DNA from: Arthrinium phaeospermum
Lineage: Eukaryota; Ascomycota; Sordariomycetes; Amphisphaeriales; Apiosporaceae
DNA: 64,000 nt
Direction of reading: 5' to 3'
Assembly: GCA_006503535.1 (NCBI GenBank)
Contig: QYRS01000004.1
Coordinates: forward strand, 1,364,001-1,428,000
Part shown: piece by piece, positions 45,380 through 56,615 of the stretch
Numbering within the stretch: position 1 is the first letter of the stretch
How the letters are laid out: each line of letters opens with the position of its first letter
Made by a program: the position numbers and the translations under genes
The notes under the pieces: model-generated
Told to the model about the DNA's origin: nothing
Databases searched by the model: none
What the model saw: the letters and a program-made list of their open reading frames with translations, nothing else

Positions 45380-48300
45380 ATGACCTCGCGGCCCCCATTG
45401 GCCGTGTCGCAGCGACAACCACAGCGGTCGCTTTCTGGGCCCGGGTTGTCGCAGAGGCCCCCCCACCAACGAACCATTTCCCAACAGCATCTGCCCCCGT
45501 CGCCCATTCGCAAGTCCGAGGGCTTCGGTGACTTCACCACAGCCGATGCCTCCGATGCATCGCAAAACCAAGCACGCTATGGCACCACCCCCCGCCGAGG
45601 GGGGTCCAAACTCAAGCTGGAGTTGGCAAACGACGGCATCGAACATGCCGGCTTCAGCGAAAGCCCCCAGAACCTCGCCTTTACTCCTTCGCGCATCATG
45701 CCGCCCATGAACGACGTCTCCGACCTGGGCGACCTGAGTCCGAACCCGTCGCGCTGTCCGACGGCCGATAACGATTCTGCGCCTCTCCCTATGCCGCCTC
45801 GCCGGGCGCGCTTCATCGTGCCCGTCTCCAATTCCCGCCCTCAGCCTACCACCGCAACCACTCCTGCGCCGCCGGCGAAAAAGGATGTGCGACCCAAGCC
45901 TTTCGTCCTCGAGACTCCCTCGGCCGCGCCGCGGTACTCTAATATGGGCAAGCAAGAACCCACAGGCTTCGCAGACTTCTATTCGTGGCAGGGCAACCAT
46001 CCCGAGGACAAGTTCAACGACAACATCATTCGGCATGGATATTACGACAAGGCTCCGCCTCAGATAGGCTCAGAGTACACGTCGGCTAAAACACCCTTAT
46101 ACCCGGCGCTGAAGCACAAGAGTGGCCTTCACACGCTATCAACTATATTTACTACCATTATGAACCAAAGGCGACTTGGTGGGCAGATCACATCTGCCTC
46201 CACCTTCAAGCCGCCGCCTAGAGTTACTCTTACTGACACGAAGAGGGAGGTCTGGCTAAAAGATCTCGCCAACCCCGCGATATCGCTCCGGCGCCTGAGC
46301 AGGACTATACCGCATGGAATCCGGGGCAAAGTCCTGCTGGAGCAATGTCTCAACAAGAACGTCCCTACTGATCGCGCTGTGTGGCTTGCCAAGTGCGTTG
46401 GCGCGAATGAGATCAGGGCCTTCAAGAGAAAGGGGGTGAACGGCACATTTGTGATGGGTGGAGAGACCAAATGGATCAGAGACTGGACTGTCTTTGTTGA
46501 ACAGTTTATCGAGAGTGTGGTCAGCGCCTTTGGGGAAGCCAGCTGGAAGGCAAAAGTCACATATGCGTAAGCTACTTATTCCCCGTCACCCTGTACTGTA
46601 TGTCAACGCTAACTTTCCGCAGCATACGTCTCGCAACTCACCTATACGCCGAGTTCTTGATGGACCGCGATCACTACTTGGACTGGCTTGTTTCTGGGCT
46701 TGAGGGCAGCAACCAGGCCAGATTACCGATGTGGATCTTGATTGCGCAAATATATTGGAACGACCTCCTTCGGGCCAGGAAAAATGGGCGACGGCTTGTG
46801 GCTACCATTCTGAGCCACCACGAAGCTATATACCGCCACCCGGATCGCGACCTTCTGCTCCCGTTGCATACACAATTATCTTCGCTCCTCAGGTCTTTGC
46901 TCCTCGTCAACCGCGAAAACTTCATACACCCGACGACATGGTCAAAGTATAGAAAGACCATATTGGCCTCATCACCTGCCGACGACGACGCCTACAGGCT
47001 TTCTTGTGACGTGATTGAAGCACGCAACGATCAACTCACCAGCACGCAAATCAAATCCCAACCAGCTGTTCGCGGTACAGTCGTCAAATTACTCGACAGC
47101 ACCCTTCGAAAGCCCTTCACCAGCGATCTGGCAACGCAGATATGGAAGGCCAGCGACGATAAGTTCGGGTTGGCCAAAGTGGTGCTGGAGTGGTGTGTAT
47201 CGCTGTACCGACCAGGTGTTGCGAAAATCTTTATGGCGACGGCCATCTTCAGGTCGTGGGTTCCATTTGGTGTCAACATTACTGGAGCCATCATCGAGTT
47301 CCTGGCCACAGAAGTCCCACGAGAGCTTGAGCGGAAACAATCCATCTACCATCTCGTATCAGAGCTGATCCGGGCCGAGCAATTCTCCGTACCTCAGTAT
47401 CTACAGTGGCTCATCGCCAGGGGCGGCTTGGGAGATCAGTCGGAGATTGAGCCAAACGGTCCATGCCTTACCCGCCTCCTGGTGGAAGTTCCCACTCATT
47501 CCCTGAGCGATTCGATGAAGGGCTTGCGAGCGTCAATTCTGAGGCGTGCTGGGTATTCAGTCGACTATGAGGCTAGTGACATTGTGAGCGCTGTAAAATG
47601 CGTCAAATACTCATTAGGTGTTCCTCTGGAAGCCAACGATCCCCTGTTACAGAGGAAACCACCAAGTATCAAGAGGCTGACCAAGCTTCTGAAGTTGAGC
47701 AGCCGCGCTTTGCAGTCCACCGTGGGAAACTGGATCGCCCACGAGTTCGTTCCCAACTTCGCCCCCAACCCGCAACTTGGCAAGGCGGGCATCGAGATGA
47801 CGAGCTACAAATTCGACTTTGTTCGGACATTGCTGGAGGCTATCGATGACTTCACGATGCTAGAGCATACGCTCAAGAGCTTGGCTGCTTCGTCAAACGC
47901 AGAACTTCTAGCTGCCTGTGCCGATACTGTCAACCGCCATCTCCCTGTTTTTGCGGGTATTGGCTCTGCCAGGAGCCTTTTCGACATGTTCCTGGATCGG
48001 CTTAAAGCTTTGCGGGATGAGCAGGGAATTGGTGCACGCCCGATTCTTGCTTCGTTGGCAAAATTGGCGCCTCGCATCCCTGGTCTGGCAGAACTTGCAG
48101 CGCAGCTCCAAACCGATCTCGCTAGAACAGATCGCAGCAACGCCGTCGATGCGTCCTCGCCACTGTCCGACAACATGGCCACACAATTGCAGGACGACGA
48201 GACCGAGTTGAGCGAGTCGATAGAGAAACTCGCGAGCTATACTAGTGCCGACCGCCCGACGATGGAGAGACTGTTCCAGACAATCATCAACCGCCTACAG

Positions 48301-49944
48301 AATTGCTGGGGCAAATCCGATGAACGTCAAAGGGCGTATTGCGTCCTGTTGACGAGGTTGCGCGTCTTTGACACGCCGCACTTCGACACCATGATGAGGG
48401 GCTGGGCATTGCATATCCGGAAGCTCACCAATCGGCCCCCTATCTCGCAGATATTTCCGCTACTTGTTAGCTCAGGATGCCTGGCCGTCCCCATCCTATT
48501 TTCGACGGCAAGAAGCATGATGCAAACAGCCCAAAACCAGCCGGGTCCTGTCGGGTTCGCCTCGATATATACCCAGGAGATTTTGCAGCTGTTGATACTC
48601 GAGCCCTCGCCGAACCGATTCATGATGCACGAGGATTGCTACCGGTTATGCATTGTCCAGGAACAAGTCAAATATGATCACGTAAAGGAGCTGATGCTTC
48701 TCACCCGGGGCGCTCTGTCCGAATACTCGTGTTCTCGCCATCAACAACCTCCGATTGAACAGCCACTTGACGATGAAAAGACCAGGGCCCGGTTTCTAGA
48801 GCTCTTACGAAATCTCATTCTGGCTGATTCGCACGCCATGAGCCAAACACTGGCGCTCAAGCATCCCGATTCGAAACTCACTCTACTAATCGACACCTTG
48901 ACTACGAATTTACTTATCCCTGGAGGTGGCAGCGAGCAGCAGACTTTTGAACAAGTCCTCGAGTTGGCGAACGAGTTCACTCTACCGTATTGTCAAGTCA
49001 AGCTGTCGCTGAATCTTGCCTTTGACGATGCGTCGGGGCCGGACGGTGCAGAGAAACTTCAGTCACACCTGGCTTTTCTCTCCAAGGCAATGGATAACGC
49101 TATCGAGGCAAATAACATCATGTGGACAGGCATCCTGTCTTGTCTCAACTCGGAGGTGACTTACCACATGAAAGGTCGTGCCGAAACACGATTTCTGGAT
49201 CTACTCCCGTCTGCCAAAACGATGGCTTACTCGGACGGCTCGGAGCGAGCCAACCTTCACATGGCCGAGAATCTACTGGCAGTCATCGAGTCGATAATAC
49301 GAGGAGTTCCCAGTCCCAAGGCAGCGCAGCTCTCTAGCGCCATGGTGGAGAAACTCGCGGACCAATGGGAAATCCTCGCAACCGCGAACCCTGAGATGGC
49401 GGCATTGAAGGAAGACGTCATTTCTCAGTGGCTACCCCTAGTTCTGTCCTACGTCACGTTGCATGCCACTTCGTCTGGAAGCACGGCCGACAGCTCGAAA
49501 CCAGCCCAAGAAACCCGCGCCAAGGCGTGCTTGAGCCTGGTTGGATTGGCTCAGGAGCTCGACCTCGCACAGTCGCCCGCCATGGCCGAGCGCGCCTTCG
49601 ACCTTGCCCTGATTTTGGTGGACAGCCTCGGCGACGAATCACGCCTGCAGTGCGTGCGCGCCGTCAAGGACTCGGCCTCGGATGCGCGGGTCCGGTACCT
49701 GTTCAGCTTCGCTGCCAACCCCGCGGACAACCTCATGCTGTCGCACCGGGAGAAGCCATCGCCGGCGATGAGCGCCAACGAGCGGCGCGCCATGGCCATG
49801 GGCATTGGCATGGGGATGCTGCCCGAGCGGCTGAGCCCCTTTGTGATGCGGCGGTGGGAGATTCTCAACGAGCCCACGCCGAATGTAGGGGAGAACGACA
49901 CGAGTCTTAGCCTTCACCTGTTTGAGGCGAGAAAGATCTCATGA
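45380..49944 (+). CDS. Mediator subunit 12 (Med12/Srb8)
   Basis: Subunit of the CDK8 kinase module that reversibly binds Mediator and controls RNA polymerase II; acts in the nucleus. Exon 1 is 45380-46566, the intron is 46567-46622 (GTAAGC, CGCTAAC, CGCAG), and exon 2 is 46623-49944; 1502 aa, a normal length for ascomycetes. The start is ATG 45380 (MTSRPPLAVSQRQPQ). The N-terminal 200 residues are Pro/Gln/Ser-rich. The Med12 domain follows (about 225-340) with GFADFYSWQGNHPEDKFND, KTPLYPALKHKSGLHTL and LANPAISLRRLSRTIPHGIRG. The rest is helical, with HLYAEFLMDRDHYLDWLVSG and LPMWILIAQIYW typical of Srb8. The frame is intact over 4.5 kb, useful as an internal control for sequence quality. Confidence 0.95.
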
Positions 49945-51416
49945 TTATATACCATAGCATGGTGGCATTTTTTCTTTTGTTGTTGATGATGTAGGAAGTA
50001 GCAGTAGCGTCGCCTTCTCGGCTTACGGGAGCACTGTGGAGGGGCGCATTGGGAGGTTCGAAGCGGCGCTTTGGAGTTATTCTTTGTATCTTGGGTGGGA
50101 TCCTTTGCTGCTATCTCATATATTCCCGGGTTGCGTGCATGGAAGGAGCGCGGCTTTGGCCCAGGCGTATGTCATAGATAGTTTATATATGGTTTCTTTT
50201 TATCACTCGCATATTATCAACGGATATACTTCGTACACCCTCTGCTTCTATCTGTGTACGTACAAGGGCGACTTCGTGTTGAGAACCGACTTGAGTGATA
50301 GCGAACGCTGGCAATGTAATGCCCGATGGCGGTGATAGGAAAGAATATCAGAGGTGATCTTGTAGGAAAGTAATAGTCTTAACGCTTTTTAACTACCCTG
50401 GAGATTAAAAACAAAATACATACTCCCGACTTGAATTCCAATTCCGGGTGATTCCCCTCACCCGGATTTAGTCAATAGGCCGGGCCAAGAGTGCAACATC
50501 GTACGATTTTGAGAAAGCTCGGGGCATATGAAGATAGGAAGAGGAGGAGCTCTTGAGACGAATTATTACCTCATCGGTCGAACTGCCCCGTCCGGGTCCC
50601 TCCCAAGCGAGAGATGTATCCATTGATGGGGTGTGTGGGCTCCGTTGCATAACGTCAAGCGTTTCGACGCCCCTTTGCAAATGGGAGCGAAACCGGTGAG
50701 TAGGACAGTTCACGTCGTCGAGTTATCAACTGCGTACGGAGAGCGCGGGCGTGATCAGCAAAGCGCCCATGGTAGTATCTCTATACCCCTGGTAGTGAAA
50801 AGCAGCGCTTTCGCACTGAAGGGGACATTACAACCAGGTAACCAAGGGCTATTAATATAGCGGCATCAGAGCCAGAGCCAGCGCCGGCGTAACTTAAACC
50901 ATCAAACTTGGTTAATGGGCTTCACAGCGGAGCGAGCAATGCTTCAACATGAGTTTCGTGGGAAATGGTTTGTTTTTTTGGTTTGCCTCGACTCTCCGAC
51001 ATAATCATAAATATTCTAAATTGTACACATAGGTGGGTCTGGGGAATCAGTATTAAAAAGGAAAGAAAATATTGAGAGCTAAGCCACAAAATTCAAAGTG
51101 CGTCAAGCACCACGAATTATTAGACTCGGTTTAACCCTCCTCACTCGCAACTCTGCTGTTGGCAGGCGGCGACGGTCATTTGGGGAAGCTGTCCAGAATT
51201 GACCTTTTGAGCCGTCAGCATTACCTTCTCAGAAGTTACCAGGAAGGTGGAAGGAAGCCTACCTGGTCGGCACAATCGTTTCGTTGGATGGAGCACGCCC
51301 TGTCGCGTGCGTCGCTCTCTGTCAAAAACGAGTCTCCGTTTACAGAGAAGGGCCTGGCTCTCGGCATTAGTTTGTGCAAATCAACATTGGACAGGAAGGG
51401 TAATCCAATTACCATC
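49945..51416. other. spacer downstream of Med12
   Basis: Mostly A/T-rich near 49960-50460 and 50990-51120. AGTTCACGTCGTCGAG at about 50707-50722 resembles the core of the two hairpin elements, but no inverted arms were found around it. No gene supported. Confidence 0.45.
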
Positions 51417-51628
51417 TCACCTCGGGCCTCCAGTGTTTTCGATTCTAGGAAATTTGCCAAAACCTCCGCCACCGCCACCGCGACCACCTCCCTGGCCGAA
51501 GCCTCCCTGGCCGAAGCCTCCGCCATTTCCGCCGAATTTATTTCCGCCTCCGAAACCTATAGGAAAGTATATGGTCAGTAGTGAAATGAATACATCATTG
51601 ACATTGTTGTCATCTTGTGCCGCCGCTG

Positions 51629-51671
<43 letters not shown>

Positions 51672-51692
51672 TGCTGGCTCTGGCGCGGGTAT
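51417..51692 (-). other. orphan Gly-rich open frame, possible exon or gene remnant
   Basis: A 91-codon open stretch with no ATG. It begins with Pro-Glu repeats (PEPEPEP), passes QDDNNVNDVF, and ends in a glycine-rich block (GFGGGNKFGGNGGGFGQ, then GGGRGGGGGG) and TGA at 51417-51419. A CTATAG acceptor lies just before the glycine block (exon would be 51417-51556). Its phase would join in frame to the GTAAGC donor at 52344 of the secreted Asn/Gly protein. It could be a distal exon of that gene, a remnant of a duplicated copy, or chance. The frame breaks in the tandem copies further upstream. Confidence 0.3.
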
Positions 51693-51891
51693 TCAGTGAA
51701 TACATCATTGACACTGTTGTCATTGACAGTGTTGTCATCTTGCGCCGGCGCTGGCTCCGCCTCTGGCTCTGGCTCTGGCTCTGGCGCGGGTATTCAGTGA
51801 AATGAATACATCATTGGCATTATTGTCATCTTGCGCCGGCGCCGGCTCTGGCTCTGGCACCAGCCTCCAGTGAATACATCAATGATGCCGC
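51581..51891. repeat. tandem repeat, 73-115 bp units with inner GGCTCT hexamers
   Basis: Three full and one partial copies start at about 51581, 51696, 51798 and 51871. Each begins GTGAA(ATGAA)TACATCA, continues with a GTTGTCATCTTG segment, and has a variable GGCTCT array. Copies differ in hexamer number and in small insertions, as in a minisatellite built on a microsatellite. Confidence 0.85.
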
Positions 51892-52318
51892 TGCACTCGC
51901 CAACAACCGTTCACAACTGATCAGACCTCAATGTTGACTTACCACCTAGCCCCAGGGGTCAAAATTTAACCCCGTTGGCGACCACGTCCACGACCTTTTG
52001 AGTTAATGAGTTAGTATTCCTGCTAAGATTATAGTAGGACATGTGGAGTTGGGCTAGGCAGAAGAGGCAGGAGAGGCTGGATCTTGCTAAAGGCTGCGAC
52101 GGACGAGTGCAGAGGCTAATGCTGGAGAGGATGCAAGACAGAGGCTGGGCAGCGAGAGAAAGATTGAGCTCAAAGGCAGATGCATCAGATCGCCACGTTG
52201 CCACGGTGCCATACTGCCCTCATAGAGAAGCGGCAAGCAGAGTGGAAACGAGCGAGGGAAGTGAGAGAGCGGTCATGATCGAACAGAGCGAGTGCGGACT
52301 TGGGAAGCTGCGTCAGGG

Positions 52319-53549
52319 TTAGGGAGGGATTGGGTTCCGCTTACCTCCGTTGTTACCGCCGTTGTTACCACCGTTGTTACCGCCGTTGTTACCACCGTTG
52401 TTACCGCCGTTGTTGCCGCCGTTGTTGCCACCGTTGTTGCCGCCGTTGTTACCGCCGTTGTTGTTGCCGCCGTTGTTGTTGCCGCCGTTGCCGCCGCCAC
52501 CACCAACGGTGAACTTGTTGCAGCTATGGCAAAATTAGTACGTGGTGACCAGGGTATCTGGATGTCTGACACTTACTCGTCTTGGGCACCGCGCTGGGCG
52601 ACGGGCATCAGCACGGGCTGATGGTTGGCGGAACTGACCATGGTGCAGACACGGTAGTTGCCAGCAGGGAGACCGCCAGTGACGGTGGCCTTGAGCTGGC
52701 CGTTGCCGTTTCCGGCGTCGTTGATGCCCTTGAAGAAGACGAACTGCGAGGCGTCAGGGGGGTTGTTGGGGTTCAGGGTGTTGCCGAGGTCCTGGACAGT
52801 AACGTGGGTGTGACCAATGATCTGGCCGGCGCCGTTGAGGTCCTGGGGCGCGGAGTAGTAGGTGGTGTCGGGGTTGGTGAAGGTACCAGGGGCGAAGTTT
52901 TTCATTTGGACAGTGATGTCGAAGTTCTGGTTTGCCTGAACATTCTGGTTGTGCTTGGGGTTCTGGAGGATGGCGGACACCATGTTGTTTTGGGAAGGAA
53001 TCTTGCCCATGGGGATACCGTTGCAAGAACCCTGCTTGACCTGCTTGCCGTTTGTCAAGGTGGTGCCTTGGCAGAAGTTGATGAAGTTGTTGTTGTCGCT
53101 GACCATCTCGTTAGCACCAAAGAAGCTCAACACCGACCGAGATAAGGAACTTACGTCTTGGAGGCAGCCTGGCCCTTCTCGCCGTTGGCGTTTCCAGAGG
53201 ATGCACTGGCCTTCTGGATGACGTTCTGGTTCAAGCAGTTCTGGCCGTTGTTGCCACCGTTGTTGCCACCGTTGTTGCCGCCGTTGTTGCCGCCATTGTT
53301 GCCGCCGTTGTTGCCACCGTTGTTGCCACCGTTGTTGCCGCCGTTGTTGCCGCCGTTGTTGCCGCCGTTGTTGCCACCGTTGTTGCCGCCGAAGCCGCCG
53401 CCATTACCACCGCCACCGCCGCCGAAGCGGTTCTGGCGAACCTCGAGGCCCTCGGAGCGTCTAGCGAGGAGTCTATCGAAGGGGCCAGGAATAGCACTAG
53501 CAGCAGCCGAAGCGCTCAGCAGTCCGACTACAATGCTCTTTGCCAACAT
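52319..53549 (-). CDS. secreted Asn/Gly-repeat protein (about 373 aa)
   Basis: Extracellular protein of unknown role. Exons on the minus strand: 53155-53549, 52577-53098, 52319-52523 (TAA at 52319-52321). Introns are 56 and 53 bp with GTAAGT donors. It has a signal peptide (MLAKSIVVGLLSASAAASA), a dibasic LARRSEG that could be a Kex2 site, then about a dozen NNGG repeats. A globular domain of about 200 residues follows with NFINFCQG, NGIPMGKIPSQNNMVSA, DITVQMKNF, GHTHVTVQDL, DASQFVFFKGIND and GGLPAGNYRVCTMVSS. A second NNGG array follows CNKFTV. I recall relatives annotated, surely wrongly, as ribosomal protein S17. The last exon contains a good GTAAGC donor at 52344; splicing to 51994 would end the protein GRGRGRQRG, and splicing to 51556 would add the orphan Gly-rich exon. 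The C-terminus is therefore uncertain. Confidence 0.85.
52345..52500. repeat. 12-bp coding repeat (NNGG), C-terminal array
   Basis: GTTGTTACCGCC-type units, about 10 copies on the plus strand, encoding NNGG on the minus strand. Third codon positions vary between copies, so selection on the protein or ongoing slippage with mutation is likely. Confidence 0.9.
53244..53400. repeat. 12-bp coding repeat (NNGG), N-terminal array
   Basis: About a dozen units encoding NNGG, near-identical in DNA, mostly using AAC for Asn and GGC/GGT for Gly. Likely length-polymorphic. Confidence 0.9.
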
Positions 53550-56330
53550 CTTGTCTGGTGTCGGGGGTCCAGGTGAATATGGAATAATAGGTTACTTCGG
53601 TGGTTGGGACTGAAGATTTCTAGAAGGAATAAAAGGGGATGCAAAAATAAGACTGTCACAGACAGTATAAGGTTGAATATAAAAATGTCGAAAAGAACGA
53701 AAGACGAAGCACAAACCAGATCCCACGGATAAAATCGAAAAGAATGTGGAATGGAGGAAGCAGGATAAATGTGCAATGGAACCGGCCAAGCCATATATCT
53801 TTATATCGTGGCCGCGGACTGGTGGGTTAGTCTCGAGGCGACAGGGGTTCTGGATAGGATGGCCGAGCGCCAAGCTTTTGTTGCAACCATCTTAGTATCA
53901 TGGAGCAAGGAGCTGGATCCACCCCGTTGCCCAAACGTCGTCGCGTCGTGGTCGTAGGGAAGGCAAAGGTGTGTGTGTCCCCGTCGGGCAAGTGTGGGAA
54001 AAGGCAGGCCGTTGAGTGTTGAGGCCACCCGAAGTTGCTTAGGATGACAGTGACTGCTGGCAGGGGTCCCCCCCGGGTCGGCTGTGGAACCCTTGGGATG
54101 GAGACCCCTGGCCCGGGAGCCCCAGTGTAAGGACCAAGCGAAAACGGGCATCTCTTACCACCCTGTTCGTCCAACCGCCTGGGCAGTGGCCTGGGCACTC
54201 GTGCGCGCCAAGGCAGGCACAGCAGAAGGGTTGCTGCTTGCAGAACAGGATGCGACCGACCTGTTTGGAAGCTAGCGACGTAGCAGCAGTCGTACAGCCC
54301 TCATCCCCAACGCTCATCACGCATCTGTTTTCGGAAGCCGTCAGCCCGTTTCAATTGTACGCGCTTCTTTTCAGATCGGCATGAACCTCCAGCTTCAAGC
54401 CGGCTTTACTAGTCGCCAAAGGGCTGATAGATCTTCGCTTGACGGCTGTTCGACCCGACCGGTTTGGAACACGCACCTTGGCGCACTCGTTCCAACTTCT
54501 TCGCTCGCCTGGGCTATCCATTGAGGTGCGCTACGCCTGGTGCCTGGCTCTTGCAGTCAAGCAGTGTATTTGTTGTGTCCACCGCGGCATTTGGTGCGCA
54601 GGCGACTTTGGGGGGCAACAGCTACATAGCCAGCCATGCAGTGCAGCATTCTGCCGCATAGCCCCTGCGGCCGCTAATCGAGTTGTCAGAGGTGTTAAGG
54701 TTAGAGATGTTAAGGTTAGTGGTATAGTTACTTGACTTAGAGTCGGATGGCCCCATAACTGAGGGAAGGCGGTTTTGGGTTTTGGGGGGAAAGGGTGAAG
54801 ATTTCCGATCCATCAGTCCAATGTTTAACCCATGCTAATTGCGTTCCAGTTGCGATGTTGCGTTTGGTGGGCCAGCCCCCCGGCGATAATGCCCGGAATT
54901 TGTCTGTTCCTTGCGGCTCAACTTGTCGCAGGTCTCCGCCTCGACTCCAGCTGCTAGTCGGTCGCGCCAATCAGCATCCCCGTGTGCCTGGGACATCAGG
55001 CGAGCGACGTTTCGAACCCAGGTCACGATGAAGCAAGTCGATACGGTGCGAAGCCCCTCTGACAGCAGCTCCAAACACTCAAAAGTGCAGTAGGTTAATC
55101 GGCTCGAACAGCTCACACTCCAGGAAGACGGTCGTCCCGCGCGAGGCTCAAGGTCTTGACGCCATCCCTCTCTATTTGGCAGAAATCGTTTAGTTTCTGA
55201 GTTCGTCTGCTCTCAACTGACTGAGTCGGATCGCCACAGCCAGCAGATCCGAAGTCAAAAATCGCTTGTTCTTTCATTGTTCTTGGCTCTATCAATTTGC
55301 TTGGCTCCTTGGGAATGGTTGTTCTTTGTTTGTTGCGTGCTCGCCCAGACAGTCGTTCCCTTTCTGGTTTGCCGACACTTTCCCAATTTTCTGTCGATTG
55401 CGTGCATATGTACTGTAACAGGGGGTCCTTCTACGTACCGCACCGTAAACCACGAGACCACCCACCTGCCACCCCTCCCCCGGCAAGGGGTGATTATGGT
55501 TATTTTCCAATCAAATCCCGATGTTAGATACTTAGATCTGAAAGACCGATGACATCGCTACTCGTGGCAATGGTCTGACTTTTTTTCTCTATACAATAGC
55601 CGCCCTCTATCGAATAAGAAACAATTCCGAGTAGCGTCATCGTGCCCCATTTAAGATAAAACCGGGGACGGCTAAGACGGGAGGTCGATGACTTTCCGAA
55701 CAATGATTGCAAAGTATGTAGCCATCCCAAAGCCCCCCCGAATCTCCAAATCCGCCCCACCGGCGTTCAGCAAGTTCCGGCCGGCAGATCCGACTCAGGA
55801 ACCTGCCTAGAACCTCGCTTGATGGGGGGCCCCTGGTCTAATCTCTTAATAAGTTGGGATGAATGACAATTATTAACGTTTTTTGCGTTCAGAAACATGG
55901 CTACTGACATGGCTGTCTATTATGCATACTTTGGAGTCATGCGTAGCAGCTCGAATCGATATTCCTTGCTTACAGCTTACACCACATGCGCTGGGACTGC
56001 GCCGCTTTGGAAGCCACATTTCACTTCCCCCAATCTTAAGCATCACAATAAAGATGTTGGTTGTGTTTTCCAATTTGGAATTCAGGTAACAACGGTCGGT
56101 GATGGATGAAACGACCCCGCTTAGGTAGGCAAGCTGGCAGGCGGTGGAAAGATGAGATCGTCATATGTTGCAAGAAGTTTGGAAGTTCGAACCCGTTAGA
56201 AACCCAGATCGCCAAGCAAAAAGATTCACCAACCCTCAGCCCTCTGCACTAACCCTGACTTCGAAACTGATCGCTCGGAAAAAGCAAACGCTCGAGCTCG
56301 AGACGTGCCAAGTACACGGGAAACGAAACC
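53550..56330. other. 2.8-kb spacer; promoter of the secreted protein gene at its left end
   Basis: The reverse-strand TATA-like word at 53799-53805 (CTTTATA on plus) lies about 250 bp upstream of ATG 53549. From 53900 to 56330 no gene was supported. GTTAAGGTTAG occurs twice near 54693-54720 but is not a telomeric array. Confidence 0.45.
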
Positions 56331-56615
56331 ATGGCGGATATCAGCCAGTGCACACCTCCCAAGCGTGCCAGCAACTCTTACTATCCCGCCATTTATGCGG
56401 TCGATGGGCCCCATATGTCCTTATTTTCATCGGAACTCAGACTGCCTCCTTTCTCTCCGGGCCCATCGAAGCTTAATGGCTCATGGCTTATGGAGCCTGT
56501 GCTTGCCCCGACCTGTAATATATGGATGGCCGCATCGCTGCTGTCCGAGGAATATTCTTCGCTAGCTACGAAACTGCTCCCGGGGCGAAGCCACCGACAT
56601 TACAACTCATCTTGA
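56331..56615 (+). CDS. possible small hypothetical protein (94 aa)
   Basis: A single frame starting in a good context (AACCATGGCGG) with MADISQCTPPKRASNSYY. It has many pyrimidine third codon positions, and its 3' end overlaps the stop of the S1/P1 nuclease on the other strand by 16 bp. No domain, signal peptide or membrane helix is recognised. It may be coding or just the nuclease 3' UTR read backwards. Confidence 0.25.
   Translation: MADISQCTPPKRASNSYYPAIYAVDGPHMSLFSSELRLPPFSPGPSKLNGSWLMEPVLAPTCNIWMAASLLSEEYSSLATKLLPGRSHRHYNSS

Noticed and set aside
53244..53400. Regular repeat array resembling a CRISPR
   Set aside because: The units are contiguous 12-bp codons for NNGG inside a coding exon, with no spacers.
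54693..54720. GTTAAGGTTAG words resembling telomere repeats
   Set aside because: Only two loose copies, no TTAGGG array.
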